Below, in pieces: positions 1 to 8,655 of a DNA stretch of 64,000 nt (position 1 is its first letter; every line of letters begins with the position of its first letter). A program made the translations under genes and the position numbers. The notes beneath the pieces are model-generated. The model did not search any database. It had not been told where the DNA came from and saw only the letters and a program-made list of their open reading frames with translations. This DNA is from JAQVCM01 sp040403095. Lineage in GTDB: Bacteria; Bacteroidota; Bacteroidia; Flavobacteriales_D; Crocinitomicaceae. Location: positions 62,001 to 126,000 of the forward strand of contig JBBALI010000004.1 in the NCBI GenBank assembly GCA_040403095.1. The letters run 5' to 3'.

Positions 1-1038
1 AGGAACACCAATTTCATACAACGGATAATTGTAGCCACCAGGCGATTTTCCTTCTTTCGATTCTAAATCCAAATGACCCATTTCATCCATAGTTTGAATG
101 CAATCAGCGAAAAAAGGATCAATCTTTTCGAACATTTTAACTGTTCCGTCCAAAAGTTCTTGACCGTTTTCAAAAGGTTTTAATGCTTTTCTTCCCAACG
201 GATCAACTTCCAAATTCCATGGTTTCAGTTTTTCAACACCCAGTAAATCAGCTTGCTTTTGTTGAATCTGTTTCACCAAAGGAACAATGTGTTTTTTGAT
301 TGAATTGTGAAAGTCAAAACAATCCTCTTTGGTATAATCAAATCTTCCTAGTGCGTGGAATTTGTAGTCTCGAAAATTATCGAATCCAGCATTTAAAGCT
401 ATTTGATGTCTTTTAGCCACCAAAGATGAAAACAAAGCGTCTAATTTTTCATCGTCTTGAGCCCTGCGTTCTCCAATCAATAAAAATGCTTTTTTTCTGA
501 CATCTTCATCTAAATCCTTTAACAAAGTTGAAGCTTTTTGCATGGTCATTTTTTCGCCATCAAACTCAATCATTTGCGCTGCAGAAATGGCGCCGTATTG
601 TTGAGATTCTTCGCTAATTTCAGCTTCTATAGCAATGTTTTCTGATCTAAAAAGATCCAATTCCTTTTGTATGCTTCGAAAATAGATGAAATAGTCTTTT
701 TCATTTTTCAATGATTTAATAAAAGGCGATTGTAACATCTTTTGATTTAATTCGTCTTCGAAAGGTGCTAGTTTTGGTTGAATTTCAGTTACAAAATACG
801 TGTAAGCATCTGTCAAAGATTGGTCACGGGTATCAATTGTCATTTTAATGTATCTCCAAGCGGCATTTTCCTCGAGCACAGCATCCAATTCACTGCGATT
901 TTGCAACCATAGAATATAATCTTCTTTTGAATTAATATCTCTGTCCTTCAAATTAATGAAATAGGATTCAATGTCCTCCCATGTGCGAATTGAAAGATCT
1001 TTGTCAATAAATTTTCTTTCTGGTGCCGAAATTTTCAT
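1..1038 (-). CDS. M3 family oligoendopeptidase (PepF-like), C-terminal part cut off by window edge
   Basis: The reverse strand is open from an ATG at 1038 to the first base of the window (346 codons, no stop). The protein begins MKISAPERKF and contains the long helical N-terminal half typical of M3 oligoendopeptidases. These cytoplasmic zinc peptidases cleave short peptides. Visible family features are a YTYF stretch near residue 87 and a run starting at LDEDVRKKAF that matches the conserved 'R..A' helices. The catalytic HExxH motif should lie beyond the window and is not seen, so activity cannot be judged. The upstream neighbour on the same strand (DUF5606) is separated by a strong terminator, so this gene probably has its own promoter. 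The family call rests on overall resemblance. Confidence 0.8.
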   Translation of the reverse strand, partial: MKISAPERKFIDKDLSIRTWEDIESYFINLKDRDINSKEDYILWLQNRSELDAVLEENAAWRYIKMTIDTRDQSLTDAYTYFVTEIQPKLAPFEDELNQKMLQSPFIKSLKNEKDYFIYFRSIQKELDLFRSENIAIEAEISEESQQYGAISAAQMIEFDGEKMTMQKASTLLKDLDEDVRKKAFLLIGERRAQDDEKLDALFSSLVAKRHQIALNAGFDNFRDYKFHALGRFDYTKEDCFDFHNSIKKHIVPLVKQIQQKQADLLGVEKLKPWNLEVDPLGRKALKPFENGQELLDGTVKMFEKIDPFFADCIQTMDEMGHLDLESKEGKSPGGYNYPLYEIGVP

Positions 1039-1062
1039 GTCAAAATGTAGTATTAAAAAAAA

Positions 1063-1103
1063 ACGAGGATTGTAAAAGAGCTAACTCCATTTTCAATCCT
1101 CGT
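1063..1103 (-). terminator. Rho-independent terminator of the DUF5606 gene
   Basis: A perfect 10-bp inverted repeat (1063-1072 with 1094-1103, arm ACGAGGATTG) lies directly after the stop of the 1125-1712 gene. Read on the minus strand it is followed by nine T residues (A-run at 1054-1062 on plus). It separates DUF5606 from the downstream peptidase gene. Confidence 0.85.
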
Positions 1104-1124
1104 CTACTTTCTGTGTAAATGTTA

Positions 1125-1712
1125 TTATTTCCCTCTACTAGTACCTGATTTAGGTGCTGCAACTTTTTTAGTTCCTGCAGATTTCGCAGTAACTTTAGGA
1201 GTTGAAGGTTTTTCTGAAGCTTTTTTGGCTGGTGCTTTTTTAGCAGTCGTTTTCTTTTCAGTGGTTTCAACCTTTACTTCTTTTTCAACAGATTCTGTAT
1301 TTTCCGTAACTACTTCATTTACATCTTCTGCTTTGTTTAATTCACCTGCTTTATGCAGTAGATTATACCATTGAAAAAGTTTTTTGATATCTGAAATATA
1401 AACTCTTTCTTGATCGTATTTTGGTAAAATTTCCAGCAAATAACTTTCGAGTACTTTTTTGTCATCTTTGTGTGATGGTGCAGTTCCGCCATTTTCTTTG
1501 GCATAAATTGAATCAAAAATAACTTTTAAAGCAACATCTTCTTCGTAAGCATAAATGCTAATATCTTCAAGCGCTGAAATTCTGTCAGAAGCATAAGCTG
1601 GAAAACGTTTTTTATCTTCCAAAGATTCAACAATTAAATTGTTTTTTCCTTGAGCTACTACTTTGTATAGGCCTGCACGACCTGAAATTGCAATTATACC
1701 AGTTAAATTCAT
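1125..1712 (-). CDS. DUF5606 family protein with lysine/alanine/proline-rich tail
   Basis: A 195-residue protein. Residues 1-125 look like the Bacteroidota DUF5606 domain: it opens MNLTGIIAISGRAGLYKVV, then has an NLIVESLE segment and a YAYEEDVAL segment. The function of this family is unknown to me. From about residue 140 the sequence becomes low complexity, with repeated KKAPAKKA/TAKSAGTKK-type motifs ending SRGK. Such basic tails occur on proteins that contact nucleic acid or ribosomes, but that is inference. The gene has its own terminator. The ATG at 1712 is the only sensible start because the conserved domain begins at the first residue. Confidence 0.8.
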   Translation of the reverse strand: MNLTGIIAISGRAGLYKVVAQGKNNLIVESLEDKKRFPAYASDRISALEDISIYAYEEDVALKVIFDSIYAKENGGTAPSHKDDKKVLESYLLEILPKYDQERVYISDIKKLFQWYNLLHKAGELNKAEDVNEVVTENTESVEKEVKVETTEKKTTAKKAPAKKASEKPSTPKVTAKSAGTKKVAAPKSGTSRGK

Positions 1713-1761
1713 TCTTTTAATTTATTTGCGCCAAAAATAAGAAGTTCTAGACGTTTTACAA

Positions 1762-4302
1762 TCAATTTTTGATTATTTTAAAATAATATTGTTTTTCGTT
1801 TCTGACAATATTTAAAAAATAAACGCCATTTTCCACATTTGAGAGGTTAATTTCATTGTTATTACTCGAGTTTGTTTGAATAGATTTTCCTTGCATGTCA
1901 TACATTTTTAAGATGTCATTGCCGAATAATCCATCGATTTTAATAATGCCAGAAGTTGGATTTGGATAAACATAAACGTTTTCTAATTCAGTCATTTCAA
2001 TACCTAGGTAAGAATTGTAGGGATTTGAAGTTACGACACAACCATCCGTTCCAGTTGTGGAAACAGTATAAACTCCACCGTTTATAATTGTCGTTGTTTG
2101 ATTGGTTTCTGTACTCAAAACATTACCATTTAAATTCCATTGATAATTTGAAGCTGTTGAGGCAGTCAAAACATTTCCCGTTGCTGAAATAGTTGGCGTT
2201 GCGGGAATATTTCCCAACGGAATGTTAATCGTTGCTTGCGTAATACAGTTTCCATTGTAAACAATATTACTTGCTGTAAATTGGCCTGCTTGGTTCACCA
2301 AAACGGGATTTCCTGAAAAACCTGTTGACCAATCAGCGGAGTTTACTACTGTTCCTGCAACTGCAGTCAAATTGTATGGCGCGCCACAATAAAAATCGGG
2401 ACCTTCGATTTCTGCATTGTACAATAAAGTATTTAACGCATTTGCTTTTCCATACCCGTAAGCATAATTTGGAGTTGTTCCAGTGAAAGCGTCCGAAGTT
2501 GCATTTTTAGTCAAATCTTTTTTGAAATCAGCATAAGTTGATGAATTACATTTTTCTAAATACAAAGCTGCAATTCCTGCTATAACGGGTGAAGCCATCG
2601 ATGTGCCACCGTTTGCAGCATGCATTCCGCCCAATTCAATCAATCCATTGTATGCAGCATTTCCCAATAACCAGAGTGGAGCAGGAGACAATGAAACATC
2701 ACCAGCAGCAGTGATATCTGGTTTCATAACTCCCAATCGTGAAGGACCTTTACTTGAATTGACGCTTAATTTTCCTACCGGTGTTAAATCTGTTGGAACA
2801 TAAGGACCGTTGTTGTTATTGGTGTAAGAAAAACGATTTCTCATATTTCCAACAGTAATCACTTTTTCAGAACAAACCCAAGATGAAACAATGGTTTGCA
2901 ATGAATCTGGCATGTTGTAATGAATAATATCTGGCTGTTGCGCTACTGTTGGAATCACAGTAATAAAGTCATTCACTCCTTGCCAAGCACCACTCCACAT
3001 GTCATAACTTCCAGAACCAGTGGTTGCAAATCTGAAGTTGTATGTTGTTGAATCGATGTTCATAATCAATGCTTCCATATGGAAAACACCATTGACAATT
3101 TCTGAATACGCCTGAATTGTCCCCAAACGTTGACCTGCAGCGTTGAAAATAGTGTCTAAAACAGGAGAATTTGCAGTTTCTGCAATCGTGTGGAAATTTG
3201 AAAATCCACGCAAACCATAATTTGGCGCAGGTTTGTCAGCGGCAAAAGCATATTGCACATTTTGAAATTCGCTTTCATCTGCCCAAAGGTCAAAATAAAC
3301 GGAATTTGGAACTATTTGACTTGATGGATTGTTTTTTAGCCAAACAAAGGAAGTATCGCTATCAACCAAACCATGAACGTGGTATTTTCCTTTGTTTCCT
3401 GAGTTTCCTGCAGCTGCAACGATTATTCTTCCAGGATGTTCGTCAAGCAAAGATTCCATCAAAATCGAAGCAGGATCATTTCCGTCATGCGATCCAAAAT
3501 AAGTCCCTAAACTCAAATTTACAACTGCCGGTAAACCTAAACTGTCTGCTACTTTGAAGATATAATCGCAAGCATCTGCAATTGTTAAAGTCCAATTTGG
3601 AAGGTTAAAGTTTGTTTCTACAATGATGATCTTAGAGTCTGGCGCCATTCCTTTGTTTTTTCCATTTGCCAAGCCATTTCCAGAACCTGCTCCTGCTACG
3701 GTCGTTCCATGTGCAGTGGTTGTTTCTCCACTTGTACAAATTCCATTGGCGATATCAGTTGAATCCCAGGCTTGACCGTACCCATATGGTTGAGGAGTAT
3801 TTGCAGCTACTGGAAGTGTATGGTCCCAATATCTCAAAACGCGTGTATTTCCATTGGCATCTCTGAAATCTAAATGATTAAAATCCAGACCTTGGTCTAC
3901 ATATCCGATGATAATATTTTGTCCTGTGAAAGGAGCAGGTAGACCGTTTGAACCAGCATGCACTTGATTCACATTGTGATGCATTCGAGAAGTATCGTTG
4001 TCATTCAATGCCATCGGTTTTGAAAACTCAAAGTAGAAATTTTTGATTTTACCAGAATCTTTGGCTTTTGCAATTATTGCAGGAGAGATTGTAACATATA
4101 TCCACTCTTTGGTGATCGATTTAACTACAATTTCTTGTTTCAAGAGATAATCCAATGTTGTTTTACTATCATTTTGAATGGCAAAACAAACAGGAGAATT
4201 TGGGTCTTCAGCTAGTAATTTTTTAAATCTAAAATTTTCAGTCTGAGCAAAAGAAAATTGAGTTAATAGCAAACCAATCAAAAGTAATAATTTAGAATCC
4301 AT
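1762..4302 (-). CDS. Secreted S8 (subtilisin-family) serine peptidase with T9SS type A sorting domain
   Basis: I place the start at the ATG at 4302 (846 aa), because a clean signal peptide follows it (MDSKLLLLIGLLLTQFSFAQ); an in-frame start at 4431 would add 43 unlikely residues. The S8 triad is visible: Asp136 in GYVDQGLDF, His198 in AHGTTVAG, Ser568 in GGTSMASP, plus oxyanion Asn300 in AAGNSG. Between Asn and Ser lies an insertion of roughly 200 residues rich in beta-type sequence. The C-terminus holds an Ig-like stretch and then a type A sorting domain (VYPNPTSG, ending YFKIIKN), so export through the outer membrane by T9SS is expected. It is divergent from a second S8 peptidase at 4544. 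Likely role: extracellular or surface proteolysis. Confidence 0.93.
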   Translation of the reverse strand: MDSKLLLLIGLLLTQFSFAQTENFRFKKLLAEDPNSPVCFAIQNDSKTTLDYLLKQEIVVKSITKEWIYVTISPAIIAKAKDSGKIKNFYFEFSKPMALNDNDTSRMHHNVNQVHAGSNGLPAPFTGQNIIIGYVDQGLDFNHLDFRDANGNTRVLRYWDHTLPVAANTPQPYGYGQAWDSTDIANGICTSGETTTAHGTTVAGAGSGNGLANGKNKGMAPDSKIIIVETNFNLPNWTLTIADACDYIFKVADSLGLPAVVNLSLGTYFGSHDGNDPASILMESLLDEHPGRIIVAAAGNSGNKGKYHVHGLVDSDTSFVWLKNNPSSQIVPNSVYFDLWADESEFQNVQYAFAADKPAPNYGLRGFSNFHTIAETANSPVLDTIFNAAGQRLGTIQAYSEIVNGVFHMEALIMNIDSTTYNFRFATTGSGSYDMWSGAWQGVNDFITVIPTVAQQPDIIHYNMPDSLQTIVSSWVCSEKVITVGNMRNRFSYTNNNNGPYVPTDLTPVGKLSVNSSKGPSRLGVMKPDITAAGDVSLSPAPLWLLGNAAYNGLIELGGMHAANGGTSMASPVIAGIAALYLEKCNSSTYADFKKDLTKNATSDAFTGTTPNYAYGYGKANALNTLLYNAEIEGPDFYCGAPYNLTAVAGTVVNSADWSTGFSGNPVLVNQAGQFTASNIVYNGNCITQATINIPLGNIPATPTISATGNVLTASTASNYQWNLNGNVLSTETNQTTTIINGGVYTVSTTGTDGCVVTSNPYNSYLGIEMTELENVYVYPNPTSGIIKIDGLFGNDILKMYDMQGKSIQTNSSNNNEINLSNVENGVYFLNIVRNEKQYYFKIIKN

Positions 4303-4543
4303 CCATTTAAAGTTTAAAGAATATGTAAATATAAATGAATAAACGATTCGAATGACTGAAAAGCCTGTGAGTTGACTGATTTTTTTTAAATCATTAGTCA
4401 ACGAATACCATTTATCCATTATTCTGACCAAATTTTACTCGTAATGAACCAAAAAATACAATATTTGAAATTATCTCATTTTTTTATTGATATTTGTTGC
4501 AGAAATAGAAATTGTAATCTAAAATAGATTCAAAGCTCAAAAT

Positions 4544-6130
4544 ATGAAAAAATTAGTAGTTAGATTGTCCTTTTCCTTTTTCGCATTTGGTTTTTCAAGT
4601 GTCGTTTTTGGTCAAGTTGATAAAGATGTATTGAATTGGTACAATGGCGGTGGCTCAGGAATGCAGACTGAAAAGGCGTACAAATCTTTGAAAAAGAAGA
4701 AATCAACAACTGTAATAGTTGCTGTGATCGATTCTGGAATGGATATTGAACACGAAGATTTGAAAGGTAAAATCTGGACAAACACTAAAGAAATTGCAGG
4801 AAACGGAATTGATGATGACAAAAATGGTTATGTCGATGACATTCACGGATGGAACTTTTTAGGGAGTGCTGGAGGTGCAAACCAAAACCATGCAAGACTT
4901 GAAAAAACTAGAATTTATGCGAAATTGAAGGGGAAATATGAAAATATGGATGCTTCAAAAGTTTCTGCAGAAGACAAAGCGGAGTACGATTTATTCCAAA
5001 AAGTTAAAAAAGAAATCACTGAAGATAAAGATAAATATTCTGAATATTTACCTCAATTGGAGCAACTTCCAATGATTTTGCAAATGGTTCCTGGAATGGT
5101 TTCAAACGCGATTGGTAAAACAGAATATACCCTAAAAGATTTGGAAGCATGGAAACCTGATAACGAACAAATGGTTCAAATCAAGGCGGTTGCTATGGCA
5201 ATGGTTACAGGTGAATTGACTGAAGAAGTGATTAAAGAGCAATTGGATCAAATCAAAGGAATGATTGATTACAATTTGAATGCTGATTATGATGACCGTC
5301 AATTTATTGGTGATAATCCTTATGATTTCAACGATGTAAAATACGGAAACAACGATGTTGAAGGTCCTGATGCTTTGCATGGTACACATGTTGGAGGTAT
5401 TATCGGAGCTGTAAGAGGAAACAACCTGGGAGGTGACGGTGTTGCAAACGATGTGCTTTTGATGTCTGTCAGAGCGGTTCCAGATGGTGATGAAGCAGAT
5501 AAGGATATTGCGATGGCAATCCGTTATGCAGTTGATAATGGAGCACAAGTAATCAACATGTCTTTTGGAAAAGGGTATTCTCCAAACCAAAAAGAAGTGT
5601 ATGAAGCGTTTAAATATGCTGATTCTAAAGGTGTTTTATTGGTTCATGCTGCAGGAAATGACAATGCAGATGTGGATGTGAATGACAATTTCCCAACTTC
5701 AATGTATTCTTTCCAAAAAGAAAAATTGGATTTGTATTTGACCATTGGCGCTTCAACACGTTTCCCAAAAGAAAAATTACCAGCAGATTTCTCTAACTAC
5801 GGAAAAACGAAAGTTGACGTTTTTGCTCCAGGACATGATATTTACAATTCTGTTCCTCAAAGTGCGTACAAAAAATTGAATGGTACTTCTATGGCTGCGC
5901 CTATGGTTGCAGGGGTGGCGGCTTTGTTGAAATCATATTTTCCAAGTTTGTCAATGAATGAAATCAAAAGTGTTATTTTGACGACAGCAAAATCTTACAA
6001 AGGATCACAACAATTGAAACCAGGTTCTGAAGATAAAGTTGATTTCGCTACTTTGAGTGTGACAGGTTCGGTTGTGGATGTAAACGCAGCAGTTAAAAAA
6101 TGTCTTGCTTTAGAGAAATCTAAAAAATAA
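4544..6130 (+). CDS. S8 family serine peptidase, exported, without T9SS sorting domain
   Basis: A 528-residue protein with a signal peptide ending near residue 23 (FSSVVFGQ). The S8 triad is complete: Asp63 in VAVIDSGMD, His279 in LHGTHVGG, Ser449 in NGTSMAAP, with Asn372 in HAAGND. The spacing between Asp and His is far longer than in ordinary subtilisins: about 215 residues, including a charged helical insert at roughly 115-245. There is no C-terminal sorting domain, so the protein probably stays in the periplasm or is anchored otherwise. It is divergent from the T9SS-exported S8 peptidase at 1762-4302 and is followed by a strong terminator. Substrate unknown. Confidence 0.92.
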   Translation: MKKLVVRLSFSFFAFGFSSVVFGQVDKDVLNWYNGGGSGMQTEKAYKSLKKKKSTTVIVAVIDSGMDIEHEDLKGKIWTNTKEIAGNGIDDDKNGYVDDIHGWNFLGSAGGANQNHARLEKTRIYAKLKGKYENMDASKVSAEDKAEYDLFQKVKKEITEDKDKYSEYLPQLEQLPMILQMVPGMVSNAIGKTEYTLKDLEAWKPDNEQMVQIKAVAMAMVTGELTEEVIKEQLDQIKGMIDYNLNADYDDRQFIGDNPYDFNDVKYGNNDVEGPDALHGTHVGGIIGAVRGNNLGGDGVANDVLLMSVRAVPDGDEADKDIAMAIRYAVDNGAQVINMSFGKGYSPNQKEVYEAFKYADSKGVLLVHAAGNDNADVDVNDNFPTSMYSFQKEKLDLYLTIGASTRFPKEKLPADFSNYGKTKVDVFAPGHDIYNSVPQSAYKKLNGTSMAAPMVAGVAALLKSYFPSLSMNEIKSVILTTAKSYKGSQQLKPGSEDKVDFATLSVTGSVVDVNAAVKKCLALEKSKK

Positions 6131-6150
6131 GAAATAAAAGTTTATTTTTA

Positions 6151-6180
6151 AAGGCTGGTTCAAATCGAATCAGCCTTTTT
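6151..6180 (+). terminator. Rho-independent terminator after the S8 peptidase gene
   Basis: An 11-bp stem (6151-6161 with 6167-6177, one G-U pair) has a 5-nt loop and is followed by a T run. It lies 20 nt after the stop at 6130. Confidence 0.9.
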
Positions 6181-6193
6181 AATTTCAAAGAAT

Positions 6194-6643
6194 ATGGTTT
6201 TTAAATCACTCATTTTGATGCTTTCCTTTTTTTTAATCGGAGCACCAAACAAAACAGAATTAGACAAATTGGTCGATCAATGGCATGTTGATGCTGCTAC
6301 AAATAACTATAAAGCGTACTTCGATTTCATGGACAAAGGTTTCATTTTTATTGGAACAGCGCCAAACGAACGTTGGAACAAAGCTGATTTCGCCGCATTT
6401 TCAAAACCCTATTTCGACAAAGGAAAAGCTTGGGACTTTAAGTCCAAAAATAGAAAATGGAATTTTTCCATGGATGGCAAAACGGCTTGGTTTGATGAAG
6501 AATTGGACACCTGGATGGATGGCTGCAGAGCAACTGGAATTCTAGTTAAAGTTAAAAAAACGTGGAAAATAATTCACTACGATTTGCATGTACTGATAGA
6601 AAATGAGAAGATGGTTGATTTTTTGGATTTGAGGAAGAAGTAA
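6194..6643 (+). CDS. Nuclear transport factor 2-like (SnoaL/DUF4440-type) exported protein
   Basis: A 149-residue protein with a hydrophobic N-terminus (about residues 4-17, LILMLSFFLIGAP) consistent with a signal peptide. The remainder has the pattern of the small cone-shaped NTF2-like fold: a long first helix (LDKLVDQWHVDAA), YFDFMDKGFIFIGTAP, then WNKADFAAF and strands ending WKIIHYDLH. Such proteins bind or turn over small molecules, but no catalytic residue can be assigned. It begins just after the terminator of the S8 gene, so it is probably transcribed independently. Confidence 0.75.
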   Translation: MVFKSLILMLSFFLIGAPNKTELDKLVDQWHVDAATNNYKAYFDFMDKGFIFIGTAPNERWNKADFAAFSKPYFDKGKAWDFKSKNRKWNFSMDGKTAWFDEELDTWMDGCRATGILVKVKKTWKIIHYDLHVLIENEKMVDFLDLRKK

Positions 6644-6705
6644 AATTTCGTTTTGAAGATTTACTCTAGTTCTCTGGTAATTAATTTTTTATTTCTATTT
6701 CCGTT

Positions 6706-7554
6706 TTGAATACAATTCTTCATTTAAGTCAAAAACTTCCGCTCACTTGCACCCGAAAAGGGACTTGTTGCCATGGAAACCAAGTCATGTTAAATCCATG
6801 GGAATTGCATCGTTTGGCATTTGAAAAGCAAATCTCTACACGAGAATTTCGAGATTTGTATTGTGATTGGAATGGAATTCTACTCAAATTCAATGGTGAG
6901 AAAGATCATCGAGGAAAATCAGCTTGCAGTCAGTATATTGCCGATTTTGGTTGCTCTTTACATGAAGGAAGACCGCTGGCTTGTCGCTTATTTCCAATCG
7001 GTCGACAAATTCAAAATGAAACAATTCAATACATCTTTCAAGATGAAACGTTTCCCTGCTTGAACGGTTGTCCCGAAGTGAACGAATTGCCACAACTCAC
7101 TGTGGAAAGTTATTTAAACGGTCAAAAAACATCGCTTTTTGAGCAAGCGCAAGACGAATATTTGGAAGTGATGCAAAACATGGCCGATATCGCACTTATG
7201 TTATTGCTCGACACTGGTTTGGCAGCCTCCGGAGATACAAAAACACGTATCGAATGGCGCAAAATGGGAGTTGAAACTCCGAATCAACTCGCGCAACGAT
7301 TAGGAGAGAAGTGGCTAGATTTATTGACCTTGCCCAACATTGAGTTTAGCGCTGAAAATCCAAAAGTATTTATTCTAACGCACCAAGAATTACTGCAGGA
7401 AAATGCGCAAAATCAAATTGACACTTTGACAAACTATACAGAAATCCGTGAGTTGGCGATTCAAATGATGGCACTTGCACTGTTTTTGTCGAAAGCCATT
7501 GGGGCTGACGTGAAATCGCTCGCTGAAATGTGGAGTGAAGTGGGTGAATTTTGA
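6706..7554 (+). CDS. YkgJ-type cysteine-cluster protein (putative Fe-S or zinc binding)
   Basis: A 282-residue protein of the YkgJ/CxxCxxCC family. The N-terminus carries Cys15, Cys21 and Cys22 (TCTRKGTCCHG), followed by the ACSQYI...GCSLHEGRPLACRLFP segment, in which CSLHEGRPLAC is the family hallmark, and then FPCLNGCPEV. These cysteines are thought to bind a metal or Fe-S cluster; the reaction is not established. Residues after about 150 are helical and specific to this subgroup. No signal peptide is seen, so it is probably cytoplasmic. It stands alone between short AT-rich gaps. Confidence 0.85.
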   Translation: MNTILHLSQKLPLTCTRKGTCCHGNQVMLNPWELHRLAFEKQISTREFRDLYCDWNGILLKFNGEKDHRGKSACSQYIADFGCSLHEGRPLACRLFPIGRQIQNETIQYIFQDETFPCLNGCPEVNELPQLTVESYLNGQKTSLFEQAQDEYLEVMQNMADIALMLLLDTGLAASGDTKTRIEWRKMGVETPNQLAQRLGEKWLDLLTLPNIEFSAENPKVFILTHQELLQENAQNQIDTLTNYTEIRELAIQMMALALFLSKAIGADVKSLAEMWSEVGEF

Positions 7555-7807
7555 TTCATTTCGAAATTTAAAATATTTTCTTAAATTTGAAAAATTAGAG
7601 GAAATACATAATTTCAATGTGAACCCAACTGCTGTGCTCAAGTTTATTTTATAAACTGAAATCTTGTTTAATTGGTTTTTAGTTAATTTGTAATTTTTTT
7701 CCTTTGGATCTAATATGAAAGACTTACTTAAAGTTCGTGAAGTATGTATTTGAATTGCAGAAAAATATAGATAAGTAAAATATGTTTAATCTAGATTACT
7801 ACTTTTT

Positions 7808-8458
7808 ATGAAGAAATTATTTTTAGCATTTATTATGAATGTTTCCTTCAGTTCGATGTGGGCACAATTTGATTACAGTAAAGGTTCGCATGTAGGCCTG
7901 TCGTTGATAACAGTTAAAAATGTGGGTGCAAACTTTGGATTCTACGGTGGAACTGAATTTGGAAAGGGTGAAAAATGGAAATTTGAAGTAATTGGTAATT
8001 TTTGTCCGTTCAAAACAAAAATTGGAGATTATACGGTTTATTCTGATTTTAATTCGGTAATGGTTCCGTACGAACGATTCATTAGATATTTCTCATTGAA
8101 CCTTGGCGCAAGGTATTATATTAAGGATGTTTTTGAGGAGGGACATAATTTCCACGTAGATGGCGGTCCAGTAATTCAGATTTTAATGTTTGAAGGTAAA
8201 ACTTCCTCCAATGAACCAATTATAAAAAGTACCAGCGGTGCACAATATAACATTGGTGCTTATGTTGGTGGAGGTTACCAATATTCCTTTGAATCTGGAC
8301 TAATCCTTCAGGCGAGGTTAGCTTATGAACAAAAAATTGGAACAATTTTCAACATAGATAGTCAACCTTTTAATGCAAATAGCGCTTTTATTATTGGTGC
8401 AGGTGTGAAATACAATTTTTCAGTGAATTTCAATTTGCAGAATTACACAAGGTTTTGA
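7808..8458 (+). CDS. Small outer-membrane beta-barrel protein
   Basis: A 216-residue protein with a signal peptide (MKKLFLAFIMNVSFSSMWAQ). It is followed by alternating, aromatic and glycine-rich strands (NFGFYGGTEFG, YVGGGYQYSFESG, FIIGAGVKYNFS) typical of small 8-10-stranded outer-membrane barrels. The last strand ends in an aromatic residue (NYTRF), as expected for BAM-dependent insertion. Function cannot be told. The upstream 250 bp are AT-rich without a recognisable gene. Confidence 0.7.
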   Translation: MKKLFLAFIMNVSFSSMWAQFDYSKGSHVGLSLITVKNVGANFGFYGGTEFGKGEKWKFEVIGNFCPFKTKIGDYTVYSDFNSVMVPYERFIRYFSLNLGARYYIKDVFEEGHNFHVDGGPVIQILMFEGKTSSNEPIIKSTSGAQYNIGAYVGGGYQYSFESGLILQARLAYEQKIGTIFNIDSQPFNANSAFIIGAGVKYNFSVNFNLQNYTRF

Positions 8459-8655
8459 AAAATCTTCTTGGCAAATACCATTTGTTTTTAATTTGATTAG
8501 CATTTAGTTCTTACAAATTTTATAATATTTAAAATCGTTGCCTGTTTTATGTTGATTTTGGAGAAGTTGAAAGCTTGATTTTTTGAAGTAAGTACTCCTC
8601 TTTAATTATTCTTTTTTTTGCTTTCCCCAAATTAATTGCGGAATTTTGCACACGT

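Noticed and set aside
3171..3557. Plus-strand ORF of 128 codons inside the S8 peptidase gene
   Set aside because: It is antisense to well-conserved S8 sequence and its translation shows no domain or signal pattern.
5132..5590. Minus-strand ORF of 152 codons inside the second S8 gene
   Set aside because: It is a shadow of a real gene; the isoleucine- and histidine-rich translation reflects antisense codon bias.
7555..7807. Possible small RNA or gene in the gap before the outer-membrane protein
   Set aside because: No stable hairpin, promoter with good spacing or coding-like frame could be seen.
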